64,000 nucleotides of DNA. It comes from Floridanema aerugineum (GTDB taxonomy: Bacteria; Cyanobacteriota; Cyanobacteriia; Cyanobacteriales; Aerosakkonemataceae). The notes under the pieces are model-generated. The model worked only from the letters and a program-made list of their open reading frames with translations, made no database searches and was not told where the DNA came from. Each line of letters opens with the position of its first letter. The stretch's first letter is position 1. The position numbers were made by a program, and so were the translations under genes. Below are positions 34,258-42,789 of this stretch, piece by piece. The stretch lies in contig NZ_JBHFNQ010000271.1 in assembly GCF_041929345.1 (NCBI RefSeq), positions 1 to 64,000 of the forward strand. The letters are read 5' to 3'.

Positions 34258-35301
34258 GTGCATCGACTGATGAACAGAGACATTGATTTTTTCCCGGAAC
34301 ATTTTTTCGCTTGGTTACTTCATTTCGATCGATCCACCTTATCTGTCAAAGATAAGGAACTGTCTATTTTGAGCGCAAATGACCAAGATTGTGATATAGA
34401 AAATTGGGAGTTAGATGATTTAGACTTGCTGGAGTCAGAACTATTGAATAGCACGACAGACTGGGATTTTCCTGAAGCATCGCCTCAATCAACGGAAGTG
34501 GCAGATATTCCGGCAGTACGCGATCGGTTCCAAGCGCTGATCAAACGCCGGATTCAATTAGAGTTAGAAAATAATCCGCCTTTGTTTCCTTGGGAGACGG
34601 AGGATTGGGAATATGAAAATGACGAGGTTGCTTCACCTGTAGCCGCTGTGGGGGAAAATTTGTGGCTGACTCAAGTGGAAAAATTAGGAATACCAGTGTC
34701 TATTCCCCCAGAAATTTTACTCAAATTATTTCATCGATCGCAGTCTGTATTACAGTCTTCCCTCGCCCAAGAAGCTAAAATAGTCCGGGCGGTGGAGGCT
34801 TTATTTCCCAGTCATTCCCAGTTATTAAAGAACTTTGCCGACAAGATCGGCAATTTTTCCCAAAATTTAGCGTTTGTGGACTTTTCCCAGGTTAAATCTC
34901 AGTTTCCTCTCAGTTACGAAGCGGCGAAACAAAATGAACGCATGGTTTTATTGCTGCTTATAGCTAAACAAATTTTTGGCTTTCTGACTTTGGCTTTATC
35001 ACCAACTAACAATTTAGTGGAACGCCAATGGTTATGTGAGTTGGGGATGCTGACTCTGCAAGCAGAATATAAGTTGGAAGCTCAGTTAATCAAGTCTATG
35101 CGGATTCAATGTTTATTTCCCTGTGGCGGTATTTTAAAATTGCAGGGAGGTCAAGCATCTGCTCAAACTGAACGACCCGATCCGGGTTATTTAAGTGTGG
35201 AATTGTTTGATTTAGCGCCTAACCAGAGTTATCCTCTAGAAGTTCAGTTCCACCACTTCGCTAATAATTCGTTAATTTTTGCTATTTGTCCGACAATCTA
35301 G
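34258..35301 (+). CDS. patU: PatU-like protein
   Basis: This 347-aa acidic protein has an N-terminal Asp/Glu-rich region (WELDDLDLLESELL), a basic patch RFQALIKRRIQLELENNPPLFPWE and a C-terminal globular part. It follows hetZ by 20 bases, the position of patU (split into patU5 and patU3 in Anabaena). There PatU3 binds HetZ and modulates heterocyst spacing. Here the gene appears unsplit. The start is a GTG, with an ATG four codons later as alternative. The name rests on gene order and sequence style. Confidence 0.7.
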   Translation: MHRLMNRDIDFFPEHFFAWLLHFDRSTLSVKDKELSILSANDQDCDIENWELDDLDLLESELLNSTTDWDFPEASPQSTEVADIPAVRDRFQALIKRRIQLELENNPPLFPWETEDWEYENDEVASPVAAVGENLWLTQVEKLGIPVSIPPEILLKLFHRSQSVLQSSLAQEAKIVRAVEALFPSHSQLLKNFADKIGNFSQNLAFVDFSQVKSQFPLSYEAAKQNERMVLLLLIAKQIFGFLTLALSPTNNLVERQWLCELGMLTLQAEYKLEAQLIKSMRIQCLFPCGGILKLQGGQASAQTERPDPGYLSVELFDLAPNQSYPLEVQFHHFANNSLIFAICPTI

Positions 35302-35356
35302 CTATTAAAGATTTTAGATTGAAAGTGATTAGTAATGTAACATCTGTGGCTTGGCG

Positions 35357-37681
35357 ATGCAACAACTGCGAAACAGTCCTTTTTTGAGCCAATTTCGACA
35401 ACGGCTACAAGCGAAACCAAATCAAGAGGTTGAGGATTCGATCTGGTTAAGAATTTTGGTGCAATTGTTGGTAGCGATCGGAATTATTGCTACTGATGTG
35501 GCAGCTGAAACTAGTATTAGTTGGTGGGCTGTTCCTGTTAGTATATTTGGTGCTACTTGGAGTTGGTATCGTCGCAGACATAGTAACATTCCGGTGAAGT
35601 TTGGGATTGCGATCGGGATGTTGTTGGCTTTAGCTTCTTTTCTGTTGAATATCCAAGGTTCTTTGAATGATACGCGATTAATTTTGGCTGAACTGTTAAT
35701 TCAATTGCAAGTTTTACACAGTTTTGATTTGCCCAGGCGTAAGGATTTAGGTTATTCGATGGTGATCGGTCTGATTTTATTGGGAGTAGCTGCTACTCTC
35801 AGTCAGACTATGACTTTTGCGCCTTTGTTGTTGTTGTTTTTGGCGATCGCTTTACCAGTTTTAGTCCTAGATTATCGCTCTAGATTAGGATTAAAGCCCA
35901 CACCTATAAGTTGGCGAAAAAAAGAGACAATTGTTTTGCCTTTTTCGGTAAAACGGTTAAGTTTATTGTTATTGGTAGTTGTTGGTTTAGGTTTGACTAT
36001 TTTCGCGTTTCTGCCGCGAGTTCCGGGTTATCAGTTGCGGACTTTTCCAGTAAGTGCTCCTATTGAGTTAACCGGAAATTTCGATCCGAGTAATATTAAT
36101 AACCCTGCTTATAGCCGAGGAAGAAATCCGGGGCAAGGTAACGGTAGAGGTTTGGGGAGAAACCGCGAAAAAGGTGCGGGGGAATTAGATGATACTTTTT
36201 ATTATGGGTTTAATAGTGTAATTAATCAGAATTTACGTGGCACAATGAAGCCGAAAACTGTGATGCGGGTGCGAAGTCAAGCGGAAGGTTTTTGGCGAGT
36301 AATGGCTTTTGATAAATACACGGGACAAGGTTGGGAAGTTTCCCGCAATAAACAAACTCAAACTATCGAGCGTCCGATTTGGTCTTTTCAATTTATTTTA
36401 CCTATGATACCTACTTTAAATCAGACTCAGGAGGTGATTCAAAGTTATACGGTGGTGTCAGAAATGCCCAATATTATTCCGGCGCTTGCACAACCCAGGC
36501 AAGTCTATTTTCCCACGCAACAAATAGCAATAGATGCGGAAAGAAGTTTGCGATCGCCTGTGGGATTGAATGAAGGTTTGACTTATACGGTAATTTCTGA
36601 TGTTTCCCTGCGCGATCGTACTGCTTTAAGTAAAGCTCCTACTAATTATCCGACAAATATCAAAAAATATTATCTCCAAGTTCCTGAAGCAATTAAGGAA
36701 AAGGTAAGAAAACGCACGGAAGAGATTTTAGCTAACCAAAATAAGGTGTCAAAATCTAACAAAGATATTACTTCTGTTTATGAGAAAGCGCTTTATTTAG
36801 CTCAATATCTCAAACAAAATCCTAACTACAAACTTGAAGGATTACCTCCATTTTTGCAGAAAAATGAAGACTTAGTGGAAGCATTTTTGTTTGGTTACAA
36901 AAACAGTCCGCCTAATAAAAAAATTACTGGAGGTTACGCCGACCACTTTACCACAGTTTATACAATAATGTTGCGTTCAATTGGCATTCCGGCGAGAGTA
37001 GCAGCAGGTTTTTCCCCCGGAACTTTCAATTATTTCACAGGTTTATACATTGTTAAAAATACCGATGCTCATTTGCTAACTGAGGTATATTTCCCGAATT
37101 ATGGTTGGTTTGCTTTCGATCCTATACCCGGACATCCGTTAATTCCTCCTTCAGTTAATGAAAATCAAACTTTTAGTTTAATTGAGAGATTCTGGAAATG
37201 GATCGCAGGTTGGCTACCTTCGCCAGTTACGGGGTTTTTAAATACTGTTTTTGGGGCGATCGCAGCTGCTTTATTTGGTGCGATCGCTTGGTTTTTTGGT
37301 TTATTTGCTAAAGGTTGGATGGGTTTATTTTCTGGATTATTTACAACCATTGTGTTAGCCTTTGTAGCTTGGTTAGCTTGGCAAGGTTGGCAAATGTGGC
37401 GCTATCATTTATGGTTGCAGAAATTGCCACCAATGGAAAGTATTTATCAGCAAATGCTCAAATGGCTAAAAGAAAAAGGTTTACGTAAACATCCCGCACA
37501 AACACCTTTAGAATATGTCAATGCGGTAACTAAACATTGTCCTCCTGAACGTGCCGAAGCGATCGCAGAAATTTCTCAAGCTTACATTAGCTGGCGTTAC
37601 GGTGGAGAAAACCCCAATCTTAAACGCCTGAGAAAGATATTAAAAGATTTGCAAAATTCGCCAAATAGGGGTAAAGGGTAA
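35357..37681 (+). CDS. TgpA-like transglutaminase-fold membrane protein
   Basis: This protein of about 774 aa has six N-terminal membrane segments (DUF3488), a large extracytoplasmic domain with a transglutaminase core (about 520-600), another membrane segment near 660 and a C-terminal DUF4129-like tail. In the core the usual GxC is GGYADHF, so the catalytic Cys position is Ala, while the His (NTDAHLLTEVYFP) and Asp (WFAFDPIPG) positions remain. It is therefore probably not an active transglutaminase. A TTG two codons upstream is an alternative start. Confidence 0.85.
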   Translation: MQQLRNSPFLSQFRQRLQAKPNQEVEDSIWLRILVQLLVAIGIIATDVAAETSISWWAVPVSIFGATWSWYRRRHSNIPVKFGIAIGMLLALASFLLNIQGSLNDTRLILAELLIQLQVLHSFDLPRRKDLGYSMVIGLILLGVAATLSQTMTFAPLLLLFLAIALPVLVLDYRSRLGLKPTPISWRKKETIVLPFSVKRLSLLLLVVVGLGLTIFAFLPRVPGYQLRTFPVSAPIELTGNFDPSNINNPAYSRGRNPGQGNGRGLGRNREKGAGELDDTFYYGFNSVINQNLRGTMKPKTVMRVRSQAEGFWRVMAFDKYTGQGWEVSRNKQTQTIERPIWSFQFILPMIPTLNQTQEVIQSYTVVSEMPNIIPALAQPRQVYFPTQQIAIDAERSLRSPVGLNEGLTYTVISDVSLRDRTALSKAPTNYPTNIKKYYLQVPEAIKEKVRKRTEEILANQNKVSKSNKDITSVYEKALYLAQYLKQNPNYKLEGLPPFLQKNEDLVEAFLFGYKNSPPNKKITGGYADHFTTVYTIMLRSIGIPARVAAGFSPGTFNYFTGLYIVKNTDAHLLTEVYFPNYGWFAFDPIPGHPLIPPSVNENQTFSLIERFWKWIAGWLPSPVTGFLNTVFGAIAAALFGAIAWFFGLFAKGWMGLFSGLFTTIVLAFVAWLAWQGWQMWRYHLWLQKLPPMESIYQQMLKWLKEKGLRKHPAQTPLEYVNAVTKHCPPERAEAIAEISQAYISWRYGGENPNLKRLRKILKDLQNSPNRGKG

Positions 37682-37686
37682 ATCTC

Positions 37687-37722
37687 AAAAACCCGGTAAC
37701 TTCTGCGAAACCGGGTTTTTTT
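37687..37722. terminator. bidirectional rho-independent terminator
   Basis: AAAAACCCGGT (37687-37697) pairs with ACCGGGTTTTT (37710-37720), with T-runs on both sides. It lies six bases beyond the transglutaminase-like stop and before the convergent gene's stop. Confidence 0.85.
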
Positions 37723-37740
37723 GTAATTATCTAAAATTAA

Positions 37741-38154
37741 TTAACCAACGTGAGTTAAATCTTGTTTATCAGAGGCAGAAGTAACATCTTCTACTTTAGG
37801 TGCAAACAGAAGATCTGCGGAATTAGTATCAACAGGAACCTCTGGATGTACAGTATAAGCTTCGGCAGTGGTAGCAGTGGTAGCATCAGCTTTATTTGCT
37901 AAACGTGCTTTATAAGACATTCCGGCAGCAAATAAGCCAGCCACAGCTGCGATTCCTGCACCTGCGATCGCCAACTTAGGTAATTTGTTAGCAACTAAAG
38001 TGTTTGGACTATCAGCATTTACTGCATTTGTACCCTTATTCTTGAAAAAAGCACAACCTCCAACTGCTTCGGAAGGAGCAATATTAGCCAACAAAATACC
38101 GCTGCTGATTGCTACTGTAGATAAAGCGGTTGCCAGAGGTAAATTTAGTTTCAT
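37741..38154 (-). CDS. hypothetical exported/membrane protein (137 aa)
   Basis: Starting at the second Met (38154) gives a clear signal peptide (MKLNLPLATALSTVAISSGI, cleavage near PSEA), a short Cys-containing stretch, a second hydrophobic helix (LAIAGAGIAAVAGLFAAGM, about 63-81) and an acidic Thr/Ala-rich tail. The upstream Met at 38199 would hide the signal. No family is recognised. It is divergent from the M41-like protease gene. Confidence 0.6.
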   Translation of the reverse strand: MKLNLPLATALSTVAISSGILLANIAPSEAVGGCAFFKNKGTNAVNADSPNTLVANKLPKLAIAGAGIAAVAGLFAAGMSYKARLANKADATTATTAEAYTVHPEVPVDTNSADLLFAPKVEDVTSASDKQDLTHVG

Positions 38155-38341
38155 AATTGCCAAGTGTGAAGAACAATTAATTAACTGTTTTAGCAGCACT
38201 TTCCAGCTAAGTCAAGGGGCAAGCAATTTTAGATTTTAGATTTTAGATTTTAGATTTTTCCACCTCAAATCTCAAATTTGTTGATATGCTAAAAGATGGT
38301 CTGATAATAAATCTACTTAAGAATTTAATTTACCTGCCAAG

Positions 38342-39028
38342 ATGAGCAAAGTTAGTTTGAATTTAATCGCTATTTTAGTATTTGCGATGACACTTTCAGT
38401 TCTGCTGGGGCCTTGGCTACATATATCACCTTATGTGCCAGCGATTGCCACTGCGATCGTTTTAGGTTTTACCACCCTGGATACTTTCACTTGGCAAGGG
38501 CAAGGCGGAAATTTAATTATAGATTGGTTAGCTAGTACCTCACCTGAGCATCGCGCCCGGATTGTGCGCCATGAAGCTGGGCATTTTTTGGTAGCTACTT
38601 TGTTAGAAATTCCGATCGCAGGCTATTCCCTGAGTGCTTGGTCAGCCTTGAAACAAGGACATCCGGGACAAGGAGGAGTGAGATTTGCCGATCGAGAATT
38701 AGCAACTCAGTTAGAACAAGGCATTTTGTCCTCTAAAATTTTACATCGCTACGGCACTGTTTGGATGGCGGGAATTGCAGCGGAAATTTTAGTTTATGGT
38801 AATGCTTCAGGCGGCGCAGAAGACCGAGAAAAATTGGGAATTACTTTGGCGCAAATAGGTAATTTGGCATCAAATTATCCTCAGCAAGAACGTTACTATA
38901 TTTTGCAAGCTCGTACTCTTTTGCAAAGTAATTGGGATGCTTATGAAGCTTTAGTAGCAGCGATGGAGAAAGGTGAATCTGTCGAGGTTTGTCAGCAAAT
39001 TATTCCACAAAATCAATCTTCTTCTTGA
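38342..39028 (+). CDS. M41-like zinc metalloprotease without AAA domain
   Basis: This 228-aa protein has two N-terminal membrane segments followed by an FtsH-type peptidase core: zinc motif RHEAGHFLVA near residue 79, and GGAEDREKLG near 158, where the third zinc ligand (Asp/Glu) of M41 enzymes usually sits. It lacks the AAA ATPase of FtsH. Related ATPase-free proteins occur in cyanobacteria and plastids; their substrates are unknown. Its end overlaps the convergent GGDEF gene by 16 bases. Confidence 0.8.
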   Translation: MSKVSLNLIAILVFAMTLSVLLGPWLHISPYVPAIATAIVLGFTTLDTFTWQGQGGNLIIDWLASTSPEHRARIVRHEAGHFLVATLLEIPIAGYSLSAWSALKQGHPGQGGVRFADRELATQLEQGILSSKILHRYGTVWMAGIAAEILVYGNASGGAEDREKLGITLAQIGNLASNYPQQERYYILQARTLLQSNWDAYEALVAAMEKGESVEVCQQIIPQNQSSS

Positions 39029-40008
39029 GAAATGAAGCGATTACGTCCATCAGTCTTAGCTTTTAGTAAGTTTTGATCGGCGCGATCGAGTAAGCTAATT
39101 CCCTGCTCGTCGTCATCGGATCTGAGAGTAGCAACTCCAATACTAACTGTAATTTGCAGGGCTAAATTTTTGTCAATCATCAAGGGTTGATCGGCAATTA
39201 AGGTGTTAAGACGTTGGGCAACTAATTTAGCTTCTTGAAGTTTGGTATTGCTGAGGATAATTACGAATTCTTCACCACCGTAGCGAAATGGGGTATCCTG
39301 AAAACGCAGATTGTGTCGCAAGCGGGCACTGAGTAATTGTAAAACGCGATCGCCTACTAAGTGACCGTGAGTATCATTTACTGATTTGAAGTAATCTACA
39401 TCTAAAATTAGTAAACTTAGAGGTGCACAACGAATACGAGCATTATCAATTTGTCGAGGTAATTCCCAGTCTAAGGCGCGACGATTATTTAGTTCTGTTA
39501 AGGGATCGGCAAGTGCGATCGCTGATAAATAATCATTACTCTGCATCAAATTACGGTAAATTTTTACTTGGCGCACTCCCGTTTGAATCTGAGAACAAAG
39601 CAACGAATTTTGTAGCCGCCACTGAGCTTCCGCAAGTCTACAATTGGATTGCTTTGGCGACAACCAGCAACAAGCATCCGCGCCTGCTTCTAACGCCGCT
39701 GCTCTCCATCCTGACTCCCAATTCCATCCTGGTAAAATTGCTTCCACAGCGTTTATTGGTTGATCTAATACTAAAATGCAATATATCCAAGCTAAATTGG
39801 AGCTTTGCTTCAGCAGGCGACAAACTTCTAAGCTAGTTGCCTGATTTGCTGGCAAAATCACCAAATCCGGTTTTTTTGCCCCAATTGAAGAGATTACTTC
39901 GTTGGCAGAAGCTATCACTTCAAAGCTACAGGTTGCTAAATCACGCAAGCGATCGAGAAGTGTGCCGTAAAATTCAACACTTCCAACTATCAAAATGGAA
40001 GTATTCAT
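39013..40008 (-). CDS. GGDEF diguanylate cyclase with degenerate receiver
   Basis: Translation from the ATG at 40008 (MNTSILIVGSVEFYGTLL) gives 331 aa; the open frame extends 24 codons upstream. The N-terminal receiver-like domain has Pro where the phospho-acceptor Asp should be (DLVILPAN). The GGDEF domain (about 165-325) is intact: active-site GGEEF and an RFQD inhibitory site five residues before it. It should make c-di-GMP with product inhibition. Phosphorylation control is unlikely. Confidence 0.88.
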   Translation of the reverse strand: MNTSILIVGSVEFYGTLLDRLRDLATCSFEVIASANEVISSIGAKKPDLVILPANQATSLEVCRLLKQSSNLAWIYCILVLDQPINAVEAILPGWNWESGWRAAALEAGADACCWLSPKQSNCRLAEAQWRLQNSLLCSQIQTGVRQVKIYRNLMQSNDYLSAIALADPLTELNNRRALDWELPRQIDNARIRCAPLSLLILDVDYFKSVNDTHGHLVGDRVLQLLSARLRHNLRFQDTPFRYGGEEFVIILSNTKLQEAKLVAQRLNTLIADQPLMIDKNLALQITVSIGVATLRSDDDEQGISLLDRADQNLLKAKTDGRNRFISQEED

Positions 40009-40331
40009 TTGGTGTAGAAATAAAAAGGAAATGTTATGTACAAATGAAATAACGTGACTTTCATAGGTATGGTAAGCCACTATGAATTTACCGCGCTAAG
40101 TAAAGTTATTTACACAGATGCTTTACGAGTATATCTAGATTTTGAATAGCCTTGTCTAGTTATACATTGAGAGTTCCCCGCTAAATTCATATTTTGTTGC
40201 ATTGAAGCATAAATTTAAGCTATTAGCAACAAAACTGAGAAGCAGGCTGCCGACTTCCTATTGCTTATTAACTTTAACCCCCGATCATCTATTATCTTAC
40301 TTCAATTTTCCTATGCCTTTGGTTAATTACT

Positions 40332-40441
40332 TATAGCAACGAACATATCGGTTAGGACATGATATTTTGATTTAAAGGGAACTCCTGAACTCCTGAACAG
40401 GAAAATAGAGAAATGTCCTCACAATTTTGGCGACTGCTATA
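40332..40441. repeat. MITE-like element, 110 bp
   Basis: The ends TATAGCA and TGCTATA are inverted, and inside them GGTTAGGACAT mirrors ATGTCCTCAC with mismatches, giving imperfect terminal inverted repeats of about 29 bp. There is no coding capacity. It is probably a non-autonomous transposon copy. Confidence 0.6.
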
Positions 40442-40655
40442 TAACCATGAGATCGGCTTTTTTACATCCGAAATCTTTGCATATTTTGGTTAAAAAGTTA
40501 AAAGTTTTATGTCGAACCAGAGGATTTTTAATACTTTGTAATCTATTTTAATTTAAGTAATGATTTGTTGAATTACTTATTCTAGATTTAGCCGATGGAA
40601 TTAGCAATGACAATTGTAGATCAAAGCAATCAAGGTATATGCTTGCAGATTAAAT

Positions 40656-40880
40656 ATTTTAGTTGTTTTAACGGATATGCCAATGCCAGTGATTGATGGC
40701 TATCAGGTGATGAAACAAAGCTACGCTCAAAGAAAAAGTCGTATACTTATTGCCATTACTGCCAGTGCTTTTTAGGAAGATCGATCGCTCAACCCAAGGG
40801 CAGGCTGTGATAATTTTATCCGCCAACCATGCTGAGAAAATGTATTATTTGAAAAAATAGCCAAATATTTCCGAGTCAGC
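40656..40880 (+). pseudogene. receiver-domain relic of a hybrid histidine kinase
   Basis: One frame reads VLTDMPMPVIDGYQVMKQ, then RILIAITASAF, stop, EDRSLNPRAGCDNFIRQP, stop and ENVLFEKIAKYF. These are the second half of a CheY-like receiver in the form found at the end of hybrid kinases, with two in-frame stops. No kinase sequence remains upstream. It lies between the two GGDEF genes. Confidence 0.8.
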
Positions 40881-40889
40881 TATATATGT

Positions 40890-41135
40890 CACAAACCCAC
40901 CGTCAAGCTACGCTGTGACGGGGGCTCATCAAGAGTCCAAGATGTGACCAGTTCACCTGAAAAACAGGTAGCCGTTATCCAGTTCATGACACCTACAGGT
41001 GCGTGCCAGCTTGAGCTTCTGTCGCTCAATTTTAAACAGGACTAAACGGGTTAATCCAGTGAATTGAGCTAAAGCAAGATTGGATAACTGAACGAGGCAA
41101 ACTTTACCCCTTTTAGGGAGAACAAAATGTCTAAT
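40890..41135 (+). ncRNA. structured leader/non-coding RNA candidate before the REC-GGDEF gene
   Basis: Hairpins: CCGTCA/TGACGG (40900-40921), ACCTG/CAGGT (40955-40969) and the palindrome CACCTACAGGTG (40990-41001). Long-range pairing: GTTATCCA (40974-40981) with TGGATAAC (41081-41088). TTGAGC (41011-41016) and AATTGAGC (41062-41069) compete for the same GCTCAATT (41024-41031). It ends about 60 bases before the gene. It may be a switch-type leader, or the end of a lost transposon guide RNA: AAACCCACCGT is shared with the hairpin of the tnpB at 46.2 kb. Confidence 0.4.
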
Positions 41136-41190
41136 TTCCTATTCGTTTTCTGCTTAGATCAAAAATAAATATCACTGAAAAATCTGCCAA

Positions 41191-42228
41191 ATGAATACCA
41201 ACCAACCAACACCATATAAAGCCGATATTTTAGTTGTCGATGATAAACCAGATAACTTGCGGTTGCTATCTACCATGCTCTCAGAACAGGGATATAAAGT
41301 AAGAAAAGTCATTAGCGGTGAATTAGCACTCAAAGCTTGCCAAATCATGCCACCAGATTTGATTTTACTAGATATCAATATGCCCAACATGAATGGTTAC
41401 ATGGTATGCCAAGAATTGAAATCTAGGGCAGAAACTCAAGATATTCCAGTAATTTTTATTAGTGCGCTTGATGGTGTAGTAGATAAAGTAGAAGCTTTTT
41501 CTCATGGGGGAGCAGATTACATCACCAAACCTTTTGAAATTCAAGAAGTATTAGCCAGAGTCAAAAATCAACTAACTATTCGCCAATTACAAAAAACATT
41601 GCAACAACAAAATGATCTCTTGTCTCAAGAAATTAAAGAGCGCCAACGTGCAGAAGACGAACTGCAAAAAGTCAACAGAGAACTGCATCGCCTCGCTACT
41701 TTAGACGGTTTAACTCAAGTAGGTAATAGGCGTTTTTTTGATGAAAACTTTAACCTGGAATGGCGAAGACTGCAAAGAGAAAAAGCACCCTTATCTCTAA
41801 TTCTTTGTGATGTTGATTATTTTAAACTCTTTAATGATACCTACGGACATTTAGCAGGAGATTTTTGTTTAAAACAAATAGCACAAACAATCAGCGATAC
41901 CTTAAAGCGTCCTGCTGATTTAGTAGCGCGTTATGGGGGAGAAGAATTTGCGATTATTTTACCCAATACAACTATCGAAGGCGCAGTTTATCTGGCTGAA
42001 TTAGTGCAGCAAAACATCAAACAATTAAAAATTGTTCACGGCAAATCTTCGGTTTCTGAATATGTCACTTTGAGTATGGGAGTTTCTTGCGTAATTCCGC
42101 AAGTAAATTTAGCCCCCAATCAACTAATTGATGTTACTGATGAAGCGCTTTATGCAGCCAAAGCTCAAGGGAGAAATTGCCTGGTGACGAAAATATTAGA
42201 AATTCCGGCAAAGAGTAGTAAAAATTAA
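41191..42228 (+). CDS. response regulator diguanylate cyclase (REC-GGDEF)
   Basis: This 345-aa protein has a PleD-like layout with one receiver (about 12-130; phospho-acceptor Asp61 in LLDINMP, acidic pair VVDD), a coiled-coil linker (about 130-168) and a GGDEF domain (170-335) with GGEEF near 250 and an RPAD inhibitory site five residues before it. It should make c-di-GMP when phosphorylated. No kinase gene is adjacent, only a dead receiver relic upstream. Its stop overlaps the convergent CNBD gene by four bases. Confidence 0.92.
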   Translation: MNTNQPTPYKADILVVDDKPDNLRLLSTMLSEQGYKVRKVISGELALKACQIMPPDLILLDINMPNMNGYMVCQELKSRAETQDIPVIFISALDGVVDKVEAFSHGGADYITKPFEIQEVLARVKNQLTIRQLQKTLQQQNDLLSQEIKERQRAEDELQKVNRELHRLATLDGLTQVGNRRFFDENFNLEWRRLQREKAPLSLILCDVDYFKLFNDTYGHLAGDFCLKQIAQTISDTLKRPADLVARYGGEEFAIILPNTTIEGAVYLAELVQQNIKQLKIVHGKSSVSEYVTLSMGVSCVIPQVNLAPNQLIDVTDEALYAAKAQGRNCLVTKILEIPAKSSKN

Positions 42229-42704
42229 CCAACTAATTTTTTGCCACTAGTTGAATCTTCTACTCCCCTTGCCTTAGTTTGAGCATTAATTTTTTCATTC
42301 AGTTCTCGAATGCGGCGGGAAAGTAACCGAATAATATTAATAGCAATTCCTGGTGTTTCTTCAATAGCATCGTAGAGTTGTTGTTGGGTTAACATTAAAC
42401 ATTCACAGTTTGCTAAAGTGGAAACCGAAGCCGAACGAGGTTCAGCATCAAATAAAGACATTTCACCGAAGCAAGCACCAGGCCCTAGTTTAGCTAATTC
42501 TTGGTTGCCGATGTGAACTTTTACTTGACCAAGTACTACGATATAGAGCGATCGCCCTTCTTGACCTTGAGTAAAAATTGTATGTTTAGCTGGAAAAGAT
42601 AACTCATCCATTACCGAAGCTAATCTCACAAGAAAATCATCCCGTAATTCTTGAAAGATCGGTACGTTTCTTACAAATAATAGTCTTTCAACACTGGTTA
42701 ACAT
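42225..42704 (-). CDS. cyclic nucleotide-binding domain protein
   Basis: This 159-aa single-domain protein has a CNBD (about 10-125) with the phosphate-binding cassette FGEMSLFDAEPRSASV, including the Glu and Arg that hold cyclic nucleotides, and a helical tail. There is no HTH, so it is not a CRP-type regulator. It follows the carrier-HEAT gene by 86 bases on the same strand, and carrier, HEAT and CNBD domains are fused in some relatives. It may sense nucleotide for that partner. Confidence 0.85.
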   Translation of the reverse strand: MLTSVERLLFVRNVPIFQELRDDFLVRLASVMDELSFPAKHTIFTQGQEGRSLYIVVLGQVKVHIGNQELAKLGPGACFGEMSLFDAEPRSASVSTLANCECLMLTQQQLYDAIEETPGIAINIIRLLSRRIRELNEKINAQTKARGVEDSTSGKKLVG

Positions 42705-42742
42705 TGACTGCTAATTATTACTAATTATTTATTGCTGGAATA

Positions 42743-42783
42743 GGTAGTGGGTAGTGGGTAGTGGATAGTGGGTAGTAGGTAGA
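42743..42783. repeat. heptamer tandem repeat (GGTAGTG)n
   Basis: Three GGTAGTG units and three variants fill the gap between the carrier-HEAT gene and the CNBD gene. STRR class. Confidence 0.85.
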
Positions 42784-42789
42784 TACCTA

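Noticed and set aside
33023..35301. hetZ-patU as proof of a heterocyst-forming host
   Set aside because: Both genes also occur in filamentous cyanobacteria that do not form heterocysts, and no heterocyst-specific structural or nif genes are present here.
40890..41190. c-di-GMP (GEMM) riboswitch before the GGDEF gene
   Set aside because: The stretch CAGGTAGCC looked suggestive, but the conserved GEMM-I core and tetraloop/receptor pattern cannot be laid out on this sequence. It is kept only as a structured leader candidate.
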